NCBI GenBank assembly: GCA_016110215.1
Contig: JADWQD010000002.1
Span: forward strand, 2,728,001 to 2,792,000
Length of the DNA stretch: 64,000 bases
Reading direction: 5' to 3'
From: Capronia americana
Taxonomy: Eukaryota; Ascomycota; Eurotiomycetes; Chaetothyriales; Herpotrichiellaceae
Both the position numbers and the translations under genes were made by a program. The notes under the pieces were generated by a model. It made no database searches, had not been told where the DNA came from, and saw only the letters and a list, made by a program, of their open reading frames with translations. Below are positions 1 through 11,909 of this stretch, one piece after another. Position 1 is the stretch's first letter. Every line of letters begins with the position of its first letter.

Positions 1-426
1 AATCTCAGTGTCCCTATATAAGCGTTCGATGATCGAAAATGGGCCGTGGGGAGAGGGAAGCCAAGTCAACATTACCTACAGTCACCATAGGTACCGGTCT
101 GGTCAGTGTCATCTTTCGCATCTAGGTTCCGGGAAGCGTTCGCTGCGCGCTGCTGAAGAATGGGTTTTCGTCCTCGTCGACTCGTTCACCGGGACCCTCG
201 GGTGAGTCTTCTCGACTGACTGATGCGGGTACATAGTGTGGTCCTTAAAAGGCGACAGAGAGATACTTGCGGTTAACAGCTTCGAGAAGTCGTCCTGAGA
301 CGGTAGATGCCCTTGATTTGGCAAGTACTGTATGTATACGTACGCTCGAGGGCACAACTTTTCGCTACATTGAGGACGGGGTTCGAGGTAAGAGAGCCTC
401 AATTGTCCCAGGTCAACGCCCACCGC
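1..426. other. left-edge intergenic sequence
   Basis: This is the downstream flank of the PUS1-like gene. Short open frames exist on both strands, but none has a recognisable motif, and they begin at non-ATG codons or lack splice support. I see no RNA gene or repeat here. Confidence 0.5.
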
Positions 427-2460
427 TCAGCCCTCGTTCCCATGCTCGTCCTTGACGTCGTCGACATCGCTGTCCCCGTCCTCGGCGTCGACGTCCGCGC
501 CCTTCTCCACCAGCACGGTCTCCAAGGTTTTGTCATCCTGACCTTTCTCGACAGCTCCCACGAGCGGCTTCGTCGTCGTGGCCTCGACCCCGCCACTGGT
601 GACGAACAAGAACGTCTCGCTGGGGAAACTGTCCACGTGGTTGAAGAAATTGCCAAAGACGTTCTCCTTCTCCTCATCGCGGTACATGCGCTCGTAGATC
701 TGTTCTTGCTTGAACCGATCCATCTCGTCCTTGAACTTGTCGAAATCAATTGGTTGTTTGCCCAGGCTGTCTGTCGCGCGCTTGTTGTACGAGTCGAAGA
801 TCGGCCGTTCGAGCAGGAGACCCAGACTGGGGGCTTTGGGGATGGAGAGTCGAGCGGGACCCATGCTCTCCAGGAGTCGGTTCGGATCGCACCCACAACG
901 CACAACGAGCGCGACCATGCCGACCATCTTACGGATTTGGTGCATCATGAAGCTTTGGCCGTGGACTTTCATGCTCAACCACTCTGTGCCGTTGATGAGA
1001 ATGGGCGTCTTGTCGACGGTGAAGGACTTGATGACGCGCTTGGCACTGGGGTCTTTGTACGTCTTTTGCACCGTGTAATTGTGGTAGTTCCGTGTACCGA
1101 CGAAGAGGTTTAGGGCGGTTTGAATGCGCTCCAGCCGTTCGGGAGGGATGCGGTAGGCGCGTTTGGCGCTGATGTAGGCTTGCCGCAGGCGTTTTACAGC
1201 TTCGTCGAGGATTGGGCGGCGGGCGGTCCTGGGTTTCGCTGCCGTGTCCGATGGTGTTTTCGTAGTTTCGTCGTCCTGCGCCATATCATCTTTGTTCTCG
1301 ATGTGGTCGGTCTCTGCCAGCTTGGGCTCAAGATCGGCTTCGACGATTTCAGCGGCTGCATCGCTCTCAGGAGGTTCGTTCCCTTTCAGCCACAAAGCCT
1401 TCTCCAGTATATCTTGGATTTCTGGATCATACTCTGCGAGTATGGGCTTGATCATCTCTTCGTCTACCTTCTCCCAATACCCTAAGACCTCTTCTTGTCT
1501 CTTCCTGTATTCTTCTTGATCCCCCTTCTTCTCGGCCCACTTGTCACAATTCCGTCCCAGGAAACTGGTCGGGTGCGGCGGTAGGAAACTGTGCGTGGGG
1601 ATCAAATACTCGTATATTCTCGAGTCCACCAGCTGGTACGCACTGAAAGCGTTGTTCGTCCGCTCAAATCCCCATACCCGTATCTGCGGGGCCAGATTCT
1701 CATTAATCTTCTGCACCACGTCCTCATCTTCGACGATCAATTTGAGGGAGATGACATTGCCGGCGGCGTGGACTCCCTTGTCTGTCCGTGCACATCTGAC
1801 GAAGGAGGATTTCTTGGGATCGTCGGCGTTGGCCTTGGAAATAGCGCCAGCAGCAACGAAGGCTTGGAAGAGGTCGCCTTCTATGGTCTTCTGATCGTGC
1901 GTTCTGTACGCCATTAGCTTGGAGCCACCAGCCTGCCATATGTTCTGAGGGTGCCTACAGTTGCATTCCCTTGTAGCCTGTCCCCGCGTATCCGATCAGT
2001 ACGGCGACCTTCTTCTTCGGCCGTCTCTCCTCCGCAGCGAGTACGTCGTCGCTGAATTTGGTGGCATAGATGGGTAGTTCGGATATGCCTTTGTCGAGCC
2101 TTTGCCGTTTGACGGCCTGTTCATCCTCGTTCCGTTGCCGCTTGTCTACTTTATTCTTACTTAGCAAGTCAGTCCTGAAATACCACAGCACTTGGTGTGG
2201 GTAACCTACGCCCACTCCTTCCTCCCCATATCTCTCTTCTTGCCCTGACGACCTCCTCGACCACCTCTGCCTCCTCCCCGCGAAAAATCATTCTGACCCG
2301 TACGTCTTGCATCCGTATCACGTCGTCCCTGTTCGCGAACTTGCGCGGTCTCTCGGTATCCTTCACGCTGGGGTGAGGGATTCTGTCCCACGTTCCCATT
2401 GGAGGCCGAAGAGGTCTTGGGCGCACCTGGCGCGGTGGCCTGCGAAACGCCAGTCTCCAT
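427..2460 (-). CDS. PUS1: tRNA pseudouridine synthase, Pus1/TruA family
   Basis: Isomerises uridine to pseudouridine in tRNAs (and some other RNAs). Family members act in the nucleus, some also in mitochondria. Three exons are inferred: 2460-2210, 2159-1959 and 1903-427, giving about 642 aa. The 55-nt intron 1958-1904 starts GTAGGC and ends TACAG; joining it restores GYKGMQL-THDQKTIEGDLFQ in frame. The first intron (2209-2160) has a CTGAC branch but an AAG acceptor; a 35-nt alternative ends at the CAG at 2175. The catalytic Asp lies in the signature CARTDKGVHAAGN, and the QIRKMVGM segment is typical of TruA proteins. The N-terminus is Arg/Gly-rich (GRGGRGGRQGKKR), as expected for nuclear RNA binding. 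An upstream in-frame ATG at 2523 would add 21 residues beginning MRLCAIAYSHSRSF, possibly a mitochondrial leader made by alternative initiation. The acidic insertion between the two catalytic lobes is common in fungal Pus1. Confidence 0.93.
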
Positions 2461-2731
2461 ACTGGCGACTGATAGAGCATGAAATGAGCGAGAGTGAGAA
2501 TAAGCAATAGCACACAAGCGCACTTCGAGATTTTGATTTCACAAGCTTTCTCCAACGTCCGGCATATCGACGCTCCCCGCAAAGGTGCAGCCAGTGGAAA
2601 CTAAAGTACGGTTGGGCACAGAGATTCAACGTGCAGTTGACCACCTCGAGCTCTCAAACTCATGCGTTATACTAAGTTCAAGCTTTATATGGCGAGTGTC
2701 AAGATAAAACAGATGTGTCCATCATGAAATC

Positions 2732-3526
2732 TTAATACGCCGCTCCAGTCGCCGTGGCTCCCCCCATGGGCTTCAGCTCGACCTCGATGGCCTCTTCACT
2801 AATGCCCCTCTTCTTTGCTTCCTCCAGTATAGCAACAGTGGCGGTGGCTCCAATTCGAGTCACACCGATTGACATGACATACAGCAGGTCATCCAATGTG
2901 CGCACTCCACCCGCCGCCTTGATCTGCACCCCAGGCTTGGAATGCTTTCTCATGAGCTTCAGCGAAGGCACCGTCGCGCCCTTGTACGTGTACATGCCAT
3001 TCGGCTGCTTGACGAATCCATAACCCGTCGACGTCTTGACGAATGCGACATCTAGCATGGAGCAGATCTCGCACAACTTGATTATGTGCTGGTCGCGGAG
3101 AAAATCGTTCTCGAATATGACTTTGAGAATGGCTCCTTTGTTGGTTACGGCGGTATTAATCGCGCGGATCTCCTCGGTCACATAGTCCCAGTCGCCGGAG
3201 AGGACTTTGCCAATGTTGACCACCATGTCAATCTCCTCTCCGCCAGCTTCGGCAGCCTTCTCTGCTTCGAGGACCTTGACCTCGATGGTGCTGTTGCCTG
3301 CCGGGAAGCCAATAACCGGACACACTTTGACGCCTGATCCTGCCAGAGCCTTCTTCGCCTGAGGGATAGCATATGCTTTGACACATGCAGTTGCCGTTTG
3401 ATACTTTTTCGCAATCTCGAGGCCGTCCTGGATTTCCTGGTCTGTCATGGTGGGGTGGAGTAACGAGTGGTCTATCGTTTTGGCAATCTGTGACAAAGTC
3501 ACTGTGATCTTGGATGGTTCGGACAT
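2732..3526 (-). CDS. deoxyribose-phosphate aldolase (DeoC/DERA)
   Basis: Cleaves 2-deoxy-D-ribose 5-phosphate to glyceraldehyde 3-phosphate and acetaldehyde, in cytosolic deoxynucleoside catabolism. It is a single exon of 264 aa, close to the length of bacterial DeoC, and a complete class I aldolase TIM barrel. The Schiff-base lysine is K164 in AFVKTSTGYG. The second conserved lysine is K203 in QIKAAGGVRT, and the acidic residue of the proton relay is D100 in EIDMVVNIG. The start ATG at 3526 is followed directly by a normal N-terminus (MSEPSKITVTLSQIAKTIDH) containing the conserved IDHSLLHP motif. The gene is co-oriented with PUS1, about 270 bp upstream of it, with no sign of joint regulation. 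All active-site residues are present and nothing looks broken. Confidence 0.96.
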   Translation of the reverse strand: MSEPSKITVTLSQIAKTIDHSLLHPTMTDQEIQDGLEIAKKYQTATACVKAYAIPQAKKALAGSGVKVCPVIGFPAGNSTIEVKVLEAEKAAEAGGEEIDMVVNIGKVLSGDWDYVTEEIRAINTAVTNKGAILKVIFENDFLRDQHIIKLCEICSMLDVAFVKTSTGYGFVKQPNGMYTYKGATVPSLKLMRKHSKPGVQIKAAGGVRTLDDLLYVMSIGVTRIGATATVAILEEAKKRGISEEAIEVELKPMGGATATGAAY

Positions 3527-3724
3527 CTCGCGAGAGAGTGAGTAGTGCTACCTGTTTCTGCCGCTAGGTGATGGAGCTATATCGAGTGAAGCGAACTTCC
3601 TCTAATTATCTGAATTCGTCTTCATCGAACTTGCCGTCATTGTTGTCGACTTCTCCACCGTATTAAAACGATAGTGGAAGCGGAGAGGCTTCCTGATCTG
3701 GAAGAGCCGCTCGGCTGAAAGACC

Positions 3725-4195
3725 TCAGCGGACCGGGTACTCACCTTGAAATCGCGGAAGTGACACCTCTGGTGTCTCTCCAACGTAAAGGGTCGACAGT
3801 GACCCTGAAGCACCAACATCGCAAGTGTCTGCTGGTGGCAGATGTCGCCTATGTATGTACACAGCAGGCAGACCGCAAGGCGCCGAACCGGACATCCGCG
3901 GCGTAGATCGACCATCAATGATTCGTCCGTCATTGGGCCATATCTGGTAGGTATACATTGCCTTGTTGACTCTGCGTCTCTGCTCCTGAAATCGGCTTCG
4001 ACTTCGGCGTCAGTTAAATTTTTGGTGGTAGCGAAGCTTGAGCTCGCTGTCAATGACCAGAGATAGCCTTACGTGCCAATCCATTGAAAATCGTCGACGC
4101 GTTTGAGCAATGCCCGCGGAGGAATCGAATATTATGTCGCTCGAGATAGCCAAATAGGGCGTTGAGGAGAGGATTACCTTCTCTGGCAATGCCAT
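3725..4195 (-). CDS. hypothetical small protein, two exons (weak)
   Basis: I do not recognise this protein. A two-exon model, 4195-4073 and 3985-3725, gives 127 aa and is supported only by splice signals. The donor is CAC|GTAAGG, there is a CTGAC branch-like element, and the acceptor is GATTTCAG; both junctions are phase 0 and the frame stays open. The product starts MALPEKVILSSTPYLA and continues EQRRRVNKAMYTYQIWPNDG. No domain, signal peptide or membrane segment is evident. A further GTGAGT donor near its 3' end (about 3743) could extend the reading frame into a different final exon. It may equally be the promoter or leader region between DERA and the MOSC gene. Low confidence. Confidence 0.3.
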
Positions 4196-4535
4196 GTTGC
4201 CGCTACAAGCTCAGTGACGCACAGGTTGAGAAAAAGTCTCACGACTGACTAAAGTAGTCATTGCTGTTTGGTGAGTATTTCTGAGTGTTATCAGGTCAAA
4301 AGACAATGGTCTTCTCGGGATTTGGGCGGACTTCTCCTGGTCGCCAACTGGTTCTCCCTTTCCCCTCCTTCAGATTGTCTCAGCCAAAGCAGGATCGAAA
4401 TCGCGGATACTATTGGCGCACACGAATGCTTGAATAGTTATATCAAGCGGCCCTCTCCCCTTCCTCGTTCTCTGCAAGTTTAGGGGTGACAGTCTCAAGT
4501 CAGACACGAACCCTTCGTTTCGACAAGATATCATC

Positions 4536-5489
4536 ATGACATACACCGTGTCAGAGATCACGGACCTGCGGATCTATCCCATCAAGTCATGCCGAGGCAT
4601 CCAGCTCAAATCAGCAAAGTTGACCAGGGAGGGGCTCGAAATGGACCGACGATGGATGTTCATTGACAGCCAGAACAAGTTCATCACTATCCGCACCAAG
4701 CCGCAGATGACGTTGATAAACACCGCCATTGACCACGACTCCGATAGTCTCGTCATAAGGATAGGCCACGATAAGGACAAGGAAGTCAAGGTTCCCGTTC
4801 ATCCCAGCCAGGAATGGCTGGACGCGAACACGAAGGACGCTTCGGTCGATATCTGGGAGTACATCACCGACGCGTACGCCTATACTGACCCGAAAATGCT
4901 GGCTTTGTTCAAAGAGTTCTTTGAAGAAGACGTCCGCCTAGTGATGAAGGGCCCAGAGCCAAGGATCTGTCGGGGCAATGGGGACCCTAAGTATCTGGGA
5001 CGTACGGCGAGCGTCAACTTTCCAGATGTCCTACCTATCCAGATAGCTTCAGAGACATCTCTTGCCGAGCTGAACTCGAGGTTGAGAGAGAAAGGCGAGG
5101 GCGAAATCACAATCGAACGTTTTCGGCCAAATGTCATCATCAAAGGCGGAGAGCCTTGGTCCGAGGATTCCTGGAAGACAGTACGCATCAACGGAGATTC
5201 GTCGTACTGGACAACCCTTACCGGCGGCAATGCGCACGCCATCGACGTCGACGTGGTTGCGAGATGTGCTCGTTGCACTGTGCCCAACGTCGATCCAGAT
5301 ACAGCAGAGAAACACGCTCACCAGCCGTGGGATCTGTTGGTTAGTTACCGAAGAGTCGATGAAGGCATCAAGTTTAAACCTTGCTTTGGAATGCTGTGTT
5401 GTCCGAGGAATGAGGGCAATATTGAGGTCGGAATGCGGTTTGAAGTGATGGAGATTACAAACAAGCATAGGTACCAGAAAGGCTTTTAA
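4536..5489 (+). CDS. MOSC-domain protein, mARC-like molybdenum cofactor protein
   Basis: A single-exon protein of 317 aa with the two-part architecture of the mitochondrial amidoxime-reducing component family. Residues 1-125 form a MOSC N-terminal beta-barrel domain (ITDLRIYPIKSCRGI, then MDRRWMFID). The rest is a MOSC domain containing ERFRPNVIIKG and the cysteine motif RCARCTVPNVDPDT. In the family that cysteine ligates molybdenum, and the enzymes reduce N-hydroxylated compounds using cytochrome b5 and its reductase. The segment KPCFGMLC near the C-terminus is also typical. The start at 4536 is an ATG immediately before the conserved first strand, leaving no N-terminal anchor or presequence, so a cytosolic location is possible. 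Substrate cannot be deduced from sequence. It stands alone between a weak hypothetical and a long intergenic region. Confidence 0.92.
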   Translation: MTYTVSEITDLRIYPIKSCRGIQLKSAKLTREGLEMDRRWMFIDSQNKFITIRTKPQMTLINTAIDHDSDSLVIRIGHDKDKEVKVPVHPSQEWLDANTKDASVDIWEYITDAYAYTDPKMLALFKEFFEEDVRLVMKGPEPRICRGNGDPKYLGRTASVNFPDVLPIQIASETSLAELNSRLREKGEGEITIERFRPNVIIKGGEPWSEDSWKTVRINGDSSYWTTLTGGNAHAIDVDVVARCARCTVPNVDPDTAEKHAHQPWDLLVSYRRVDEGIKFKPCFGMLCCPRNEGNIEVGMRFEVMEITNKHRYQKGF

Positions 5490-7108
5490 GAATCGTCAAA
5501 GCGGTAGTCGGAAGGTACCGACACCTACCACCTGGCGTTGGGTCTGTATGTGTGCACGGCAAGAGGAGAGCTATACTGTTAACCGGCTGGGATGGTAGGC
5601 GGCGGTGTCAGGATGTGCGACAGAACGTCTCGAGTATACACCATCAACATGAAATCTGATCGAGCACCTTCGACCTCATGTGCCTGGTATGAAAGTTAAT
5701 CGTAGTGTGGGACAGACGTGGCCGAAGAGTTGAGAATTGTGACGGTGAGGCTTCCCGCTGAGTTAGTGCGATCCCACCCAAGGTTAGTCAACGTGTGGCA
5801 TACAATGCTTTGCCTAAGACCTCGACAAGCTACTGTAGCTGCCAGGGCCACTTCGGCTGGTGGCTTCGCAGGTTATTGGGCTACAGGGTGAGCTTTAGAG
5901 TAGTCGTGGATTGTATCAGCAATGATTGCTTAGCGTAGGCGACCGAAACATCCGAATGTGACAGCGTGCACAAGCTGCATGATGTGAAAGCCCGACTCGA
6001 CGGAAGTTTGTTGCAGGGTTGCTTGCACTGTCCATGCGGCTGGTGGAAAGTTGGCCCAAGCTCGAGCTCTTGACGGCGGCAGCTGGCATGCAAGGAAACT
6101 GGTGACAATAGATTGTGGGGAGCTGTTACACTCTGGTTCTGCGGGTGCTGTCAAACCCACATGTCAGTGGATGGGCGGTCGGGAACAGCTGTTTTCTGCG
6201 TGCAAATGAGCGAACGATCATCGATCTCGGGCTCTCAAACGGTGAAGAAAGGCGGGATAAAGAAGCTACCTTTGGATGAGGTGAGGATGGGGAACTCCAG
6301 CTAGTGAAGATGTCATGATTGGAAGAGTACCTGAATACCACGGAGAATTCAGCCAGTGAGAGAGGGGGCAATGCAGAGGGTACGGTCATCGATCGAAAGC
6401 TTTGTTGGCAGCTTTAAGTGGTGTGAGTGAGATGCAAGATGGTTGGAGGAGGTGAATTTGTGGTTCCTGGTGGAAGGGATGAGAGCTTTGGGAGGAAACG
6501 GGCATCGTCAGACATGCGCGCAGTTTCTTTTTGCTACTGCGTCCGTCCGAACTGCGCCTGTCTGGCGTGTATTGTGTCTCGTAGCTGTAGGTATGATGCC
6601 AAAAGGTTAACGTGCGTTTGACGCTTGGAAGCTGCATTTCGCAGAGCTCGGAGAGGGGAAGGCTCGGATAATCTGGGAGGCTACCACTGCCAATTACAGC
6701 ACCCCGTTCGCCCAGAACCAACCAGGGCAAGCTCCCCAAGCGACAGAGCTTCAGGTGCTCACCCCTCCCTAAAGCTCGAGCTCTTTTTTCATTCTTCAAA
6801 TTCATCCCACCAACACTTTTGACCTTGCCTATACACTCTCCTGTCTTTCACGACAACCTCACCCTTCTCCCCCGTTGCATTTCTTCTTGGGCGGGTTAGC
6901 AATTGATTCTGCTGTGTGTTTGCGTACACGTCGACCCTATTTCACCCGAACGGCAAGTCATGTGAAGGCGGACCCATTATTACGTCGGTTCCCTTCGAGC
7001 TTGAAAAGCAGCCAAGCTTGTTGTGGACTGTCCGATCAATGCCGCCGACTTTCGTCCTTTCCTCCTAACACAACCCCCTCCTGCGGTTAGGGCCAGCGCA
7101 GAAAGGCC
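5490..7108. other. 1.6-kb intergenic region with pyrimidine-rich leader
   Basis: No gene is supported here. The last 300 bp before 7109 is rich in CT tracts (for example around 6840-6875), typical of filamentous-fungal core promoters and 5' leaders, so this is most likely the promoter and 5' UTR of the Cys-rich gene starting at 7109. The word CTCGAGCTCTT occurs near 6060 and again near 6776. Confidence 0.5.
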
Positions 7109-9486
7109 ATGCCGCCCAAACCTGCGCTCACCGGCTCTTTTCTTGTGTCAACAGATGCAGAAAATGAGGTTGTGTGCCCGCTCTTCAACCAAGATGGCTC
7201 GCAGTGCCGGAAAAGATGCATTGGGGTGCGCCTCTCCCCCAATCAATAGCGCGCGTCGCAGTTACGCTGACTCGGAGACCGCAGGAAAAACGCTACAGGT
7301 CGATGCAAGAACACATTCGACGCGCCCATCCTGACCACTACATTCCCAAACTGCCCGCAACCGAGGAGAGTTTCCAATTGATGATCAACACTCCCCCTTC
7401 ACAGCGCCCGCAAGTTCAACCGGGTGCCGCTCCGCTTCCTGGTCAAAGAGGCCCTTGTATGTTGGCTCAGTGACCCCTTCCTTACCCTCAAACTAAGAGT
7501 AGCAGTCGATGCGAATGAGAGTGCCTCCCTACTGGAACAGGCAGGAGCAGGGGCAGGGACTCTGACCGTGCAGCCTCCGGCCGCGGCCAATGCTGCTGTC
7601 GCCCTGACGCAAATGCACAACTGGGACTCAGATTTTGTAAGTATGCACAGAGTAAGGACATTGGGGACAGTCAGGACGGTGCTCATTTCGGCCTCAGGAT
7701 GTGTTCCCAGATTCAGACTACAAACGCGACGTACAGACGGGGTTCGAGTTACCCTCGTTACGTGCAGCCTTCCACGAAGACACACTTCCACCATTCCAGC
7801 CTTCCCGCACACGGGAGCTCTTGCCCTCTATCCTGCAATCACCGGGAAGCCGGTATTCTTCTTTACCACCCATCCAACGACGCGGCGACCGACTCCAGAG
7901 ACCGCGAAAGCCATCTATGGGGCAAAATGCTCGCAAAGGCAAACACGAACGCGGAAAATCTAGGGACTTTTCGGCCAAGGAGTTTTCCCGAAGACTGAGT
8001 GTCGAAGGCCGCAAGGCAATGTCTGCCGAACCACCTACGGCGGCGTGGGTGCAAGGCAAGAGATGGGAAGATCTGATCGAGGCTGCCACGAGTGCTACGG
8101 AGGCTGATGATGACCGTGATCTCACTCCCGTAAGTCAGACGACATTTTTCGATTGTCCTCTGTTTACCTGCTGCTGCCAAGAGATCGAAATTCTGTAGAT
8201 GTACCCCCCGGAGGAAAAGGCCCCCAGAAGGGATTATTGTGTTGTACTATCTTGCTGTCACTATTATTGCCAAACCAACAAACGAACGAACGACTGTCAT
8301 GTCCTATTCTACCCGCACGACAGGCCAATAGCCGTACGCGAGCGAAATTCACTCTCTCGGGCAAGAGGAAATCCTGCATTGGTCGGTCTATGGTTATGAG
8401 CCGTTGGAATCCCGGAAGATCTTGACTGATCCTTCTGAAGGACCACGGCTTCATGGACGGACAGATTCAATGTGCGGACGACGAATGTCCGATAAGCGAA
8501 TTCTTGCGAGCGGGCGAGAAGCAAAAGCAAGTTGCTTTTTATTCTCGCGAGTCAGTCAGGCCACATGCGGGCGATGAAACGAATTTTCTGGGGCGGTCGG
8601 GCCAGGCGACTGGGAAAAAGCCATGTGCCGGGGGTCCTGTCACCAAAAAGTTTATGCACCCTCAGTTAATCTACTCTAATGTGTACACCAACCTCCTCAT
8701 TTTTCATGTTTCTTTTTCGCGTTAGACTATCGATAATCAACCTTGCTAACACGCCCTTGGCGCTCAATCACAGATGCCGCAGTCGCCAAACTTTCCGCCC
8801 TCCACGACTGCTGCCGCCACCGCTGCCGGCGCGGCCACCACCCATCCCACCACGTCGCTCGATCGTAGGCTATCCGCCGCGGACAGCATCTCGAGTGGTG
8901 CGAACAAGCGTTCGTCCCTACCACCCGGGTTCCGGCCCTTTAGCCATCACCTGCACGGCCAGCACGGGCAGTACAATGCCTCTCCGCTGCAGCGCACACT
9001 GACTCCACCGCCACCCGATGCTCTAGGTCCAAACGATCCCGAACCCTTTCCTTCCGTCGAGTCACTGGAAAGTGCGGGGTCCGGTCAGAATTTCCACATC
9101 TCAGGATCCGGCCTGCCTACGTCGGCCTCCTCTAATGAAAACACTAGCCCGTTGCAGTACCATTCGCACCCGTATCAGCACTCGCAATCGTCCTCGTTCG
9201 GCAGCAAATCAGATGTCCTGGAAATTTACTGCGCATCGTGTGGTCGGCCATGGCTACTCAAAAATGCCTTCGCCTGCACCGAGTGTGTCTGTGGCGTCTG
9301 CAGCGACTGCGTTGGACAGATCATCAGCAGTCCTGTGGTCACCGTCCAACCAGGATTCGCACCGATGCGCCGCGGCTGCCCCCGCTGCGGAGTCATGGGC
9401 GGGAAGTGGAAGGTAAGTCCTGTGTTTCTGGTTAGGCCGAACCAGGTTTGACGAGTTTGCAGCGATTCCAGCTTGACTTTCGATAA
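7109..9486 (+). CDS. conserved Pezizomycotina Cys-rich protein (zinc-finger-like at both ends)
   Basis: Function unknown. My six-exon model is 7109-7225, 7285-7456, 7503-7636, 7698-8129, 8774-9412 and 9463-9486, about 505 aa, with all junctions in phase. The N-terminus has Cys residues (VVCPLFNQDGSQCRKRCIG) directly followed, across a 59-nt intron, by EKRYRSMQEHIRRAHPDHY. This pairs two Cys with two His in a zinc-finger-like unit, and the block KLPATEESFQLMINTPPS recurs in homologues across filamentous ascomycetes. A middle conserved block is GKRWEDLIEAATSATE. The C-terminus has an eight-Cys module (IYCASCGRPW, CTECVCGVCSDC, GCPRCG) ending GGKWK-RFQLDFR, where the last eight codons lie in a tiny exon after a 50-nt intron. 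Between these blocks the protein is low-complexity Ser/Pro/Ala. The intron 8130-8773 is 644 nt, about ten times the others. A nuclear role is plausible but inferred only from the finger-like Cys pairs. Confidence 0.82.
8130..8773 (+). other. unusually long (644-nt) intron
   Basis: The donor is CCC|GTAAGTC and the acceptor is AATCACAG|ATG; both are phase 0. It separates the conserved ATSATE...RDLTP block from the Ser/Thr-rich segment. I see no exon-like open frame inside that joins in phase with good splice sites, but a small cassette exon or a noncoding RNA cannot be excluded. Confidence 0.65.
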
Positions 9487-11909
9487 CGCTCAGTAAGAAG
9501 TCTCAAACTAGAACATCCCCTAGGGCGATTTTCGCGTGGGAGGGGAGCGGGAGGATCGTACGATGGTCCCCCTACCCATCTCCCGAACAAGAAGCTAGGG
9601 AAGACGCGCCCAGGAACGCCCAAGCGAGCATGACTGAGACAAATAATGATCCTGTCAGCCGTGAAATTGCCGCAGACTCCGCTGAGCGCCGAGCCAACCG
9701 GAGGCCGCAGGAGCGCAGAAATTATTGCTTCTCCTTCTCGCGGAGCAGACCGGCAAAAAGGAGGCAGCAGACTCGAAACAGTAAACGTAGAAGCCGCTCC
9801 CAGAGAAGATGGAGGAGCGGCGCCTGGAAGAAAGTATAAGCGACGACTTCCCCAGTCACACAACCTGGCGGCCGGGTAGTAGTAGTGGACTTTGTCGCAC
9901 ACTTGGACCGAGGGGAGAGCTAGAGTTGCCCTTTGCGGAGAGGTGCTCGCACGGCGATCCCTGAGGGTGGAAAACTCAGGCGCCGTGTCCAATCGCTTAC
10001 ACACGCTCTCCTTGCGCAATGGGGGAAACGTGCAGGGCGCCGAGGTGATCAAGCACTGAACACCAGATTGGACAGGAAATGGTCGACCAGCCAAGGGTAG
10101 CCATAGCAGCGCTGCAAGCCTCCCGTACCTCCCTTACTAGGCCTTTGACCGCCCACTGGGCGGGGTGGACGCGGGCTACAGACGCGGCGTGTGAAACCTG
10201 GAAAGTGGCACTCCACTTGAGCGCCACAAATTGTCTGTCGCTGACCTCATGACGCCAACATGTCGGTGATCAACGACTTGTTTGCGACTCATATGATTCA
10301 ATAATGACTCGGGGCTCGTCTCGAACCACCGCAGGTCACCACACAGGACGTCTGGCGGGGACGGATCTCAAAGTTAGCTGCAGTTTGGCATACGAATGGT
10401 CGACTTGGCCCGAACCAGCGTCGCTACCACTTACGTTATGTATCCTCAGCAGCTGATAAAGATAACGGGATGGTGTGTAAAGTTGGAGTTTGGGGATGGA
10501 CATGCAGAGTACGATATCCTCGCATGGGCCGAACACCCTTTTCTGCGAAGGACCGAGGGAACGAAGGAACCCGGGCAAGACGACGGTGGCTGAACGAGGG
10601 TGGGTAGCATGCAAGGAGGTGGGCTCTCACCGGCTGCAATGTCCGCTTTTCTGATCGGATATTTTCCATTGGTCTTGCCCACATTCTTGGACTTCGAAAC
10701 GTGCGTCGAGCGTGCATGAGAGTTGGCACCTGCGGCCTCCTTTGTGCAGAGAATGTGTCGTAGTTATTTGCGCATCATGTGAAAGAAATTGAATGCATCA
10801 AGAACAGCCCTGCAGGCCATCAACCCAGAGCAGCGCGGAGGGATCTTCAGCCAAGTCTGCACACCTCGCACTCAGCGGGTTGATAGCGACAGAGCATACG
10901 AGTACGAGTGGAACACCAGAACATTACTCGTAGGGAGCGCATCCAGCAGGTGGCGAGCCGTGGAAAGCAAATATTTAGGTTCCTTGAGAAGGAAATGCCT
11001 CTCGAGTCCCCGTCTTGCAAATGCCTCTTGACTTCCCGGCTTGGACCCCAATCCACTCCAGCCTTTCAAAGTTTTCCTGGTGTAATCCGTACTCGTAATT
11101 CCAACTGCAAATGTGTGCCTGGCATTGTCTTCTGGGACAGCATGCATGTCCTTTCTTCGACACAGCACAGCACCTCAAATAACCATTGGAGATTTGTCCT
11201 GTGGTGTAAAGTTAGAACTCTGCGATTCTGAGGTATCCATCTTGCAGCATTCTCACTATCGCCGTACGCACGACGACCTTTTCCCGACCGAATGACTGTG
11301 AGACATCGTAGGATGCGTAGATTCCTGAACCAAGCCGACGTTGATCTTCACGGCGTGTAGAGTGTACTGGACTTGTGCGCACGCAACAACAGGACGTCGG
11401 TCTCCTGTACTTTGTTGGCTAGGGCAGCGATGTCTTTGTAGTTGTGCCTGCGATGACTGTACTCGTACACTGTAGCCGTTCTCAAAGGAGACAGTGGCTC
11501 ATCCATCTGTCTTCTGATATCACAGGAGGCTCTGTGGAGTTGGCCAAGGTCGTCGATAGACCATGTTCTAGACCTCCGTGTCAACATTGTCCATTTGCTT
11601 CGGTGAAAAGTGCAGCCGTTCCTGTAGACAGTCGGTTCAGCCGCCTTGACGGCAGCCAGGATGCCACGCGAGTCGGCAGCAGGCAGCTCTAATGGAGCTT
11701 TCCCCAGATCTTGTCCCATTCTGGGTCCATCTTCGGTGAGGCAGGCGACCCGAAAGGCAACTCCTCTGGGCTGAAAATGCGCCCGGTGTTTAGCCGGATT
11801 GCCCTCGCGTCTTGACCCGAGCTGCGACAATCGTAACTCACTCTCACCACCATCATCTTCCGGAACGACGGCATCATCTCTTTTTGCCTCCACTGCACTC
11901 ACAAAAATC
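9487..11909. other. 2.4-kb intergenic region upstream of a regulator gene
   Basis: No supportable gene. Open frames on the minus strand (9432-10094 and 11348-11962) have random composition and no motif. The stretch just before 11910 is rich in short C/A/T words, as in a fungal 5' leader. Most likely it is a long promoter for the Zn2Cys6 gene, which is common for regulators. Confidence 0.45.

Noticed and set aside
307..1113. 268-codon plus-strand open frame
   Set aside because: Antisense to PUS1, non-ATG context, no domain.
9432..10094. 220-codon minus-strand open frame overlapping the 3' end of the Cys-rich gene
   Set aside because: No motif, random composition, and overlaps the small last exon of a well-supported gene.
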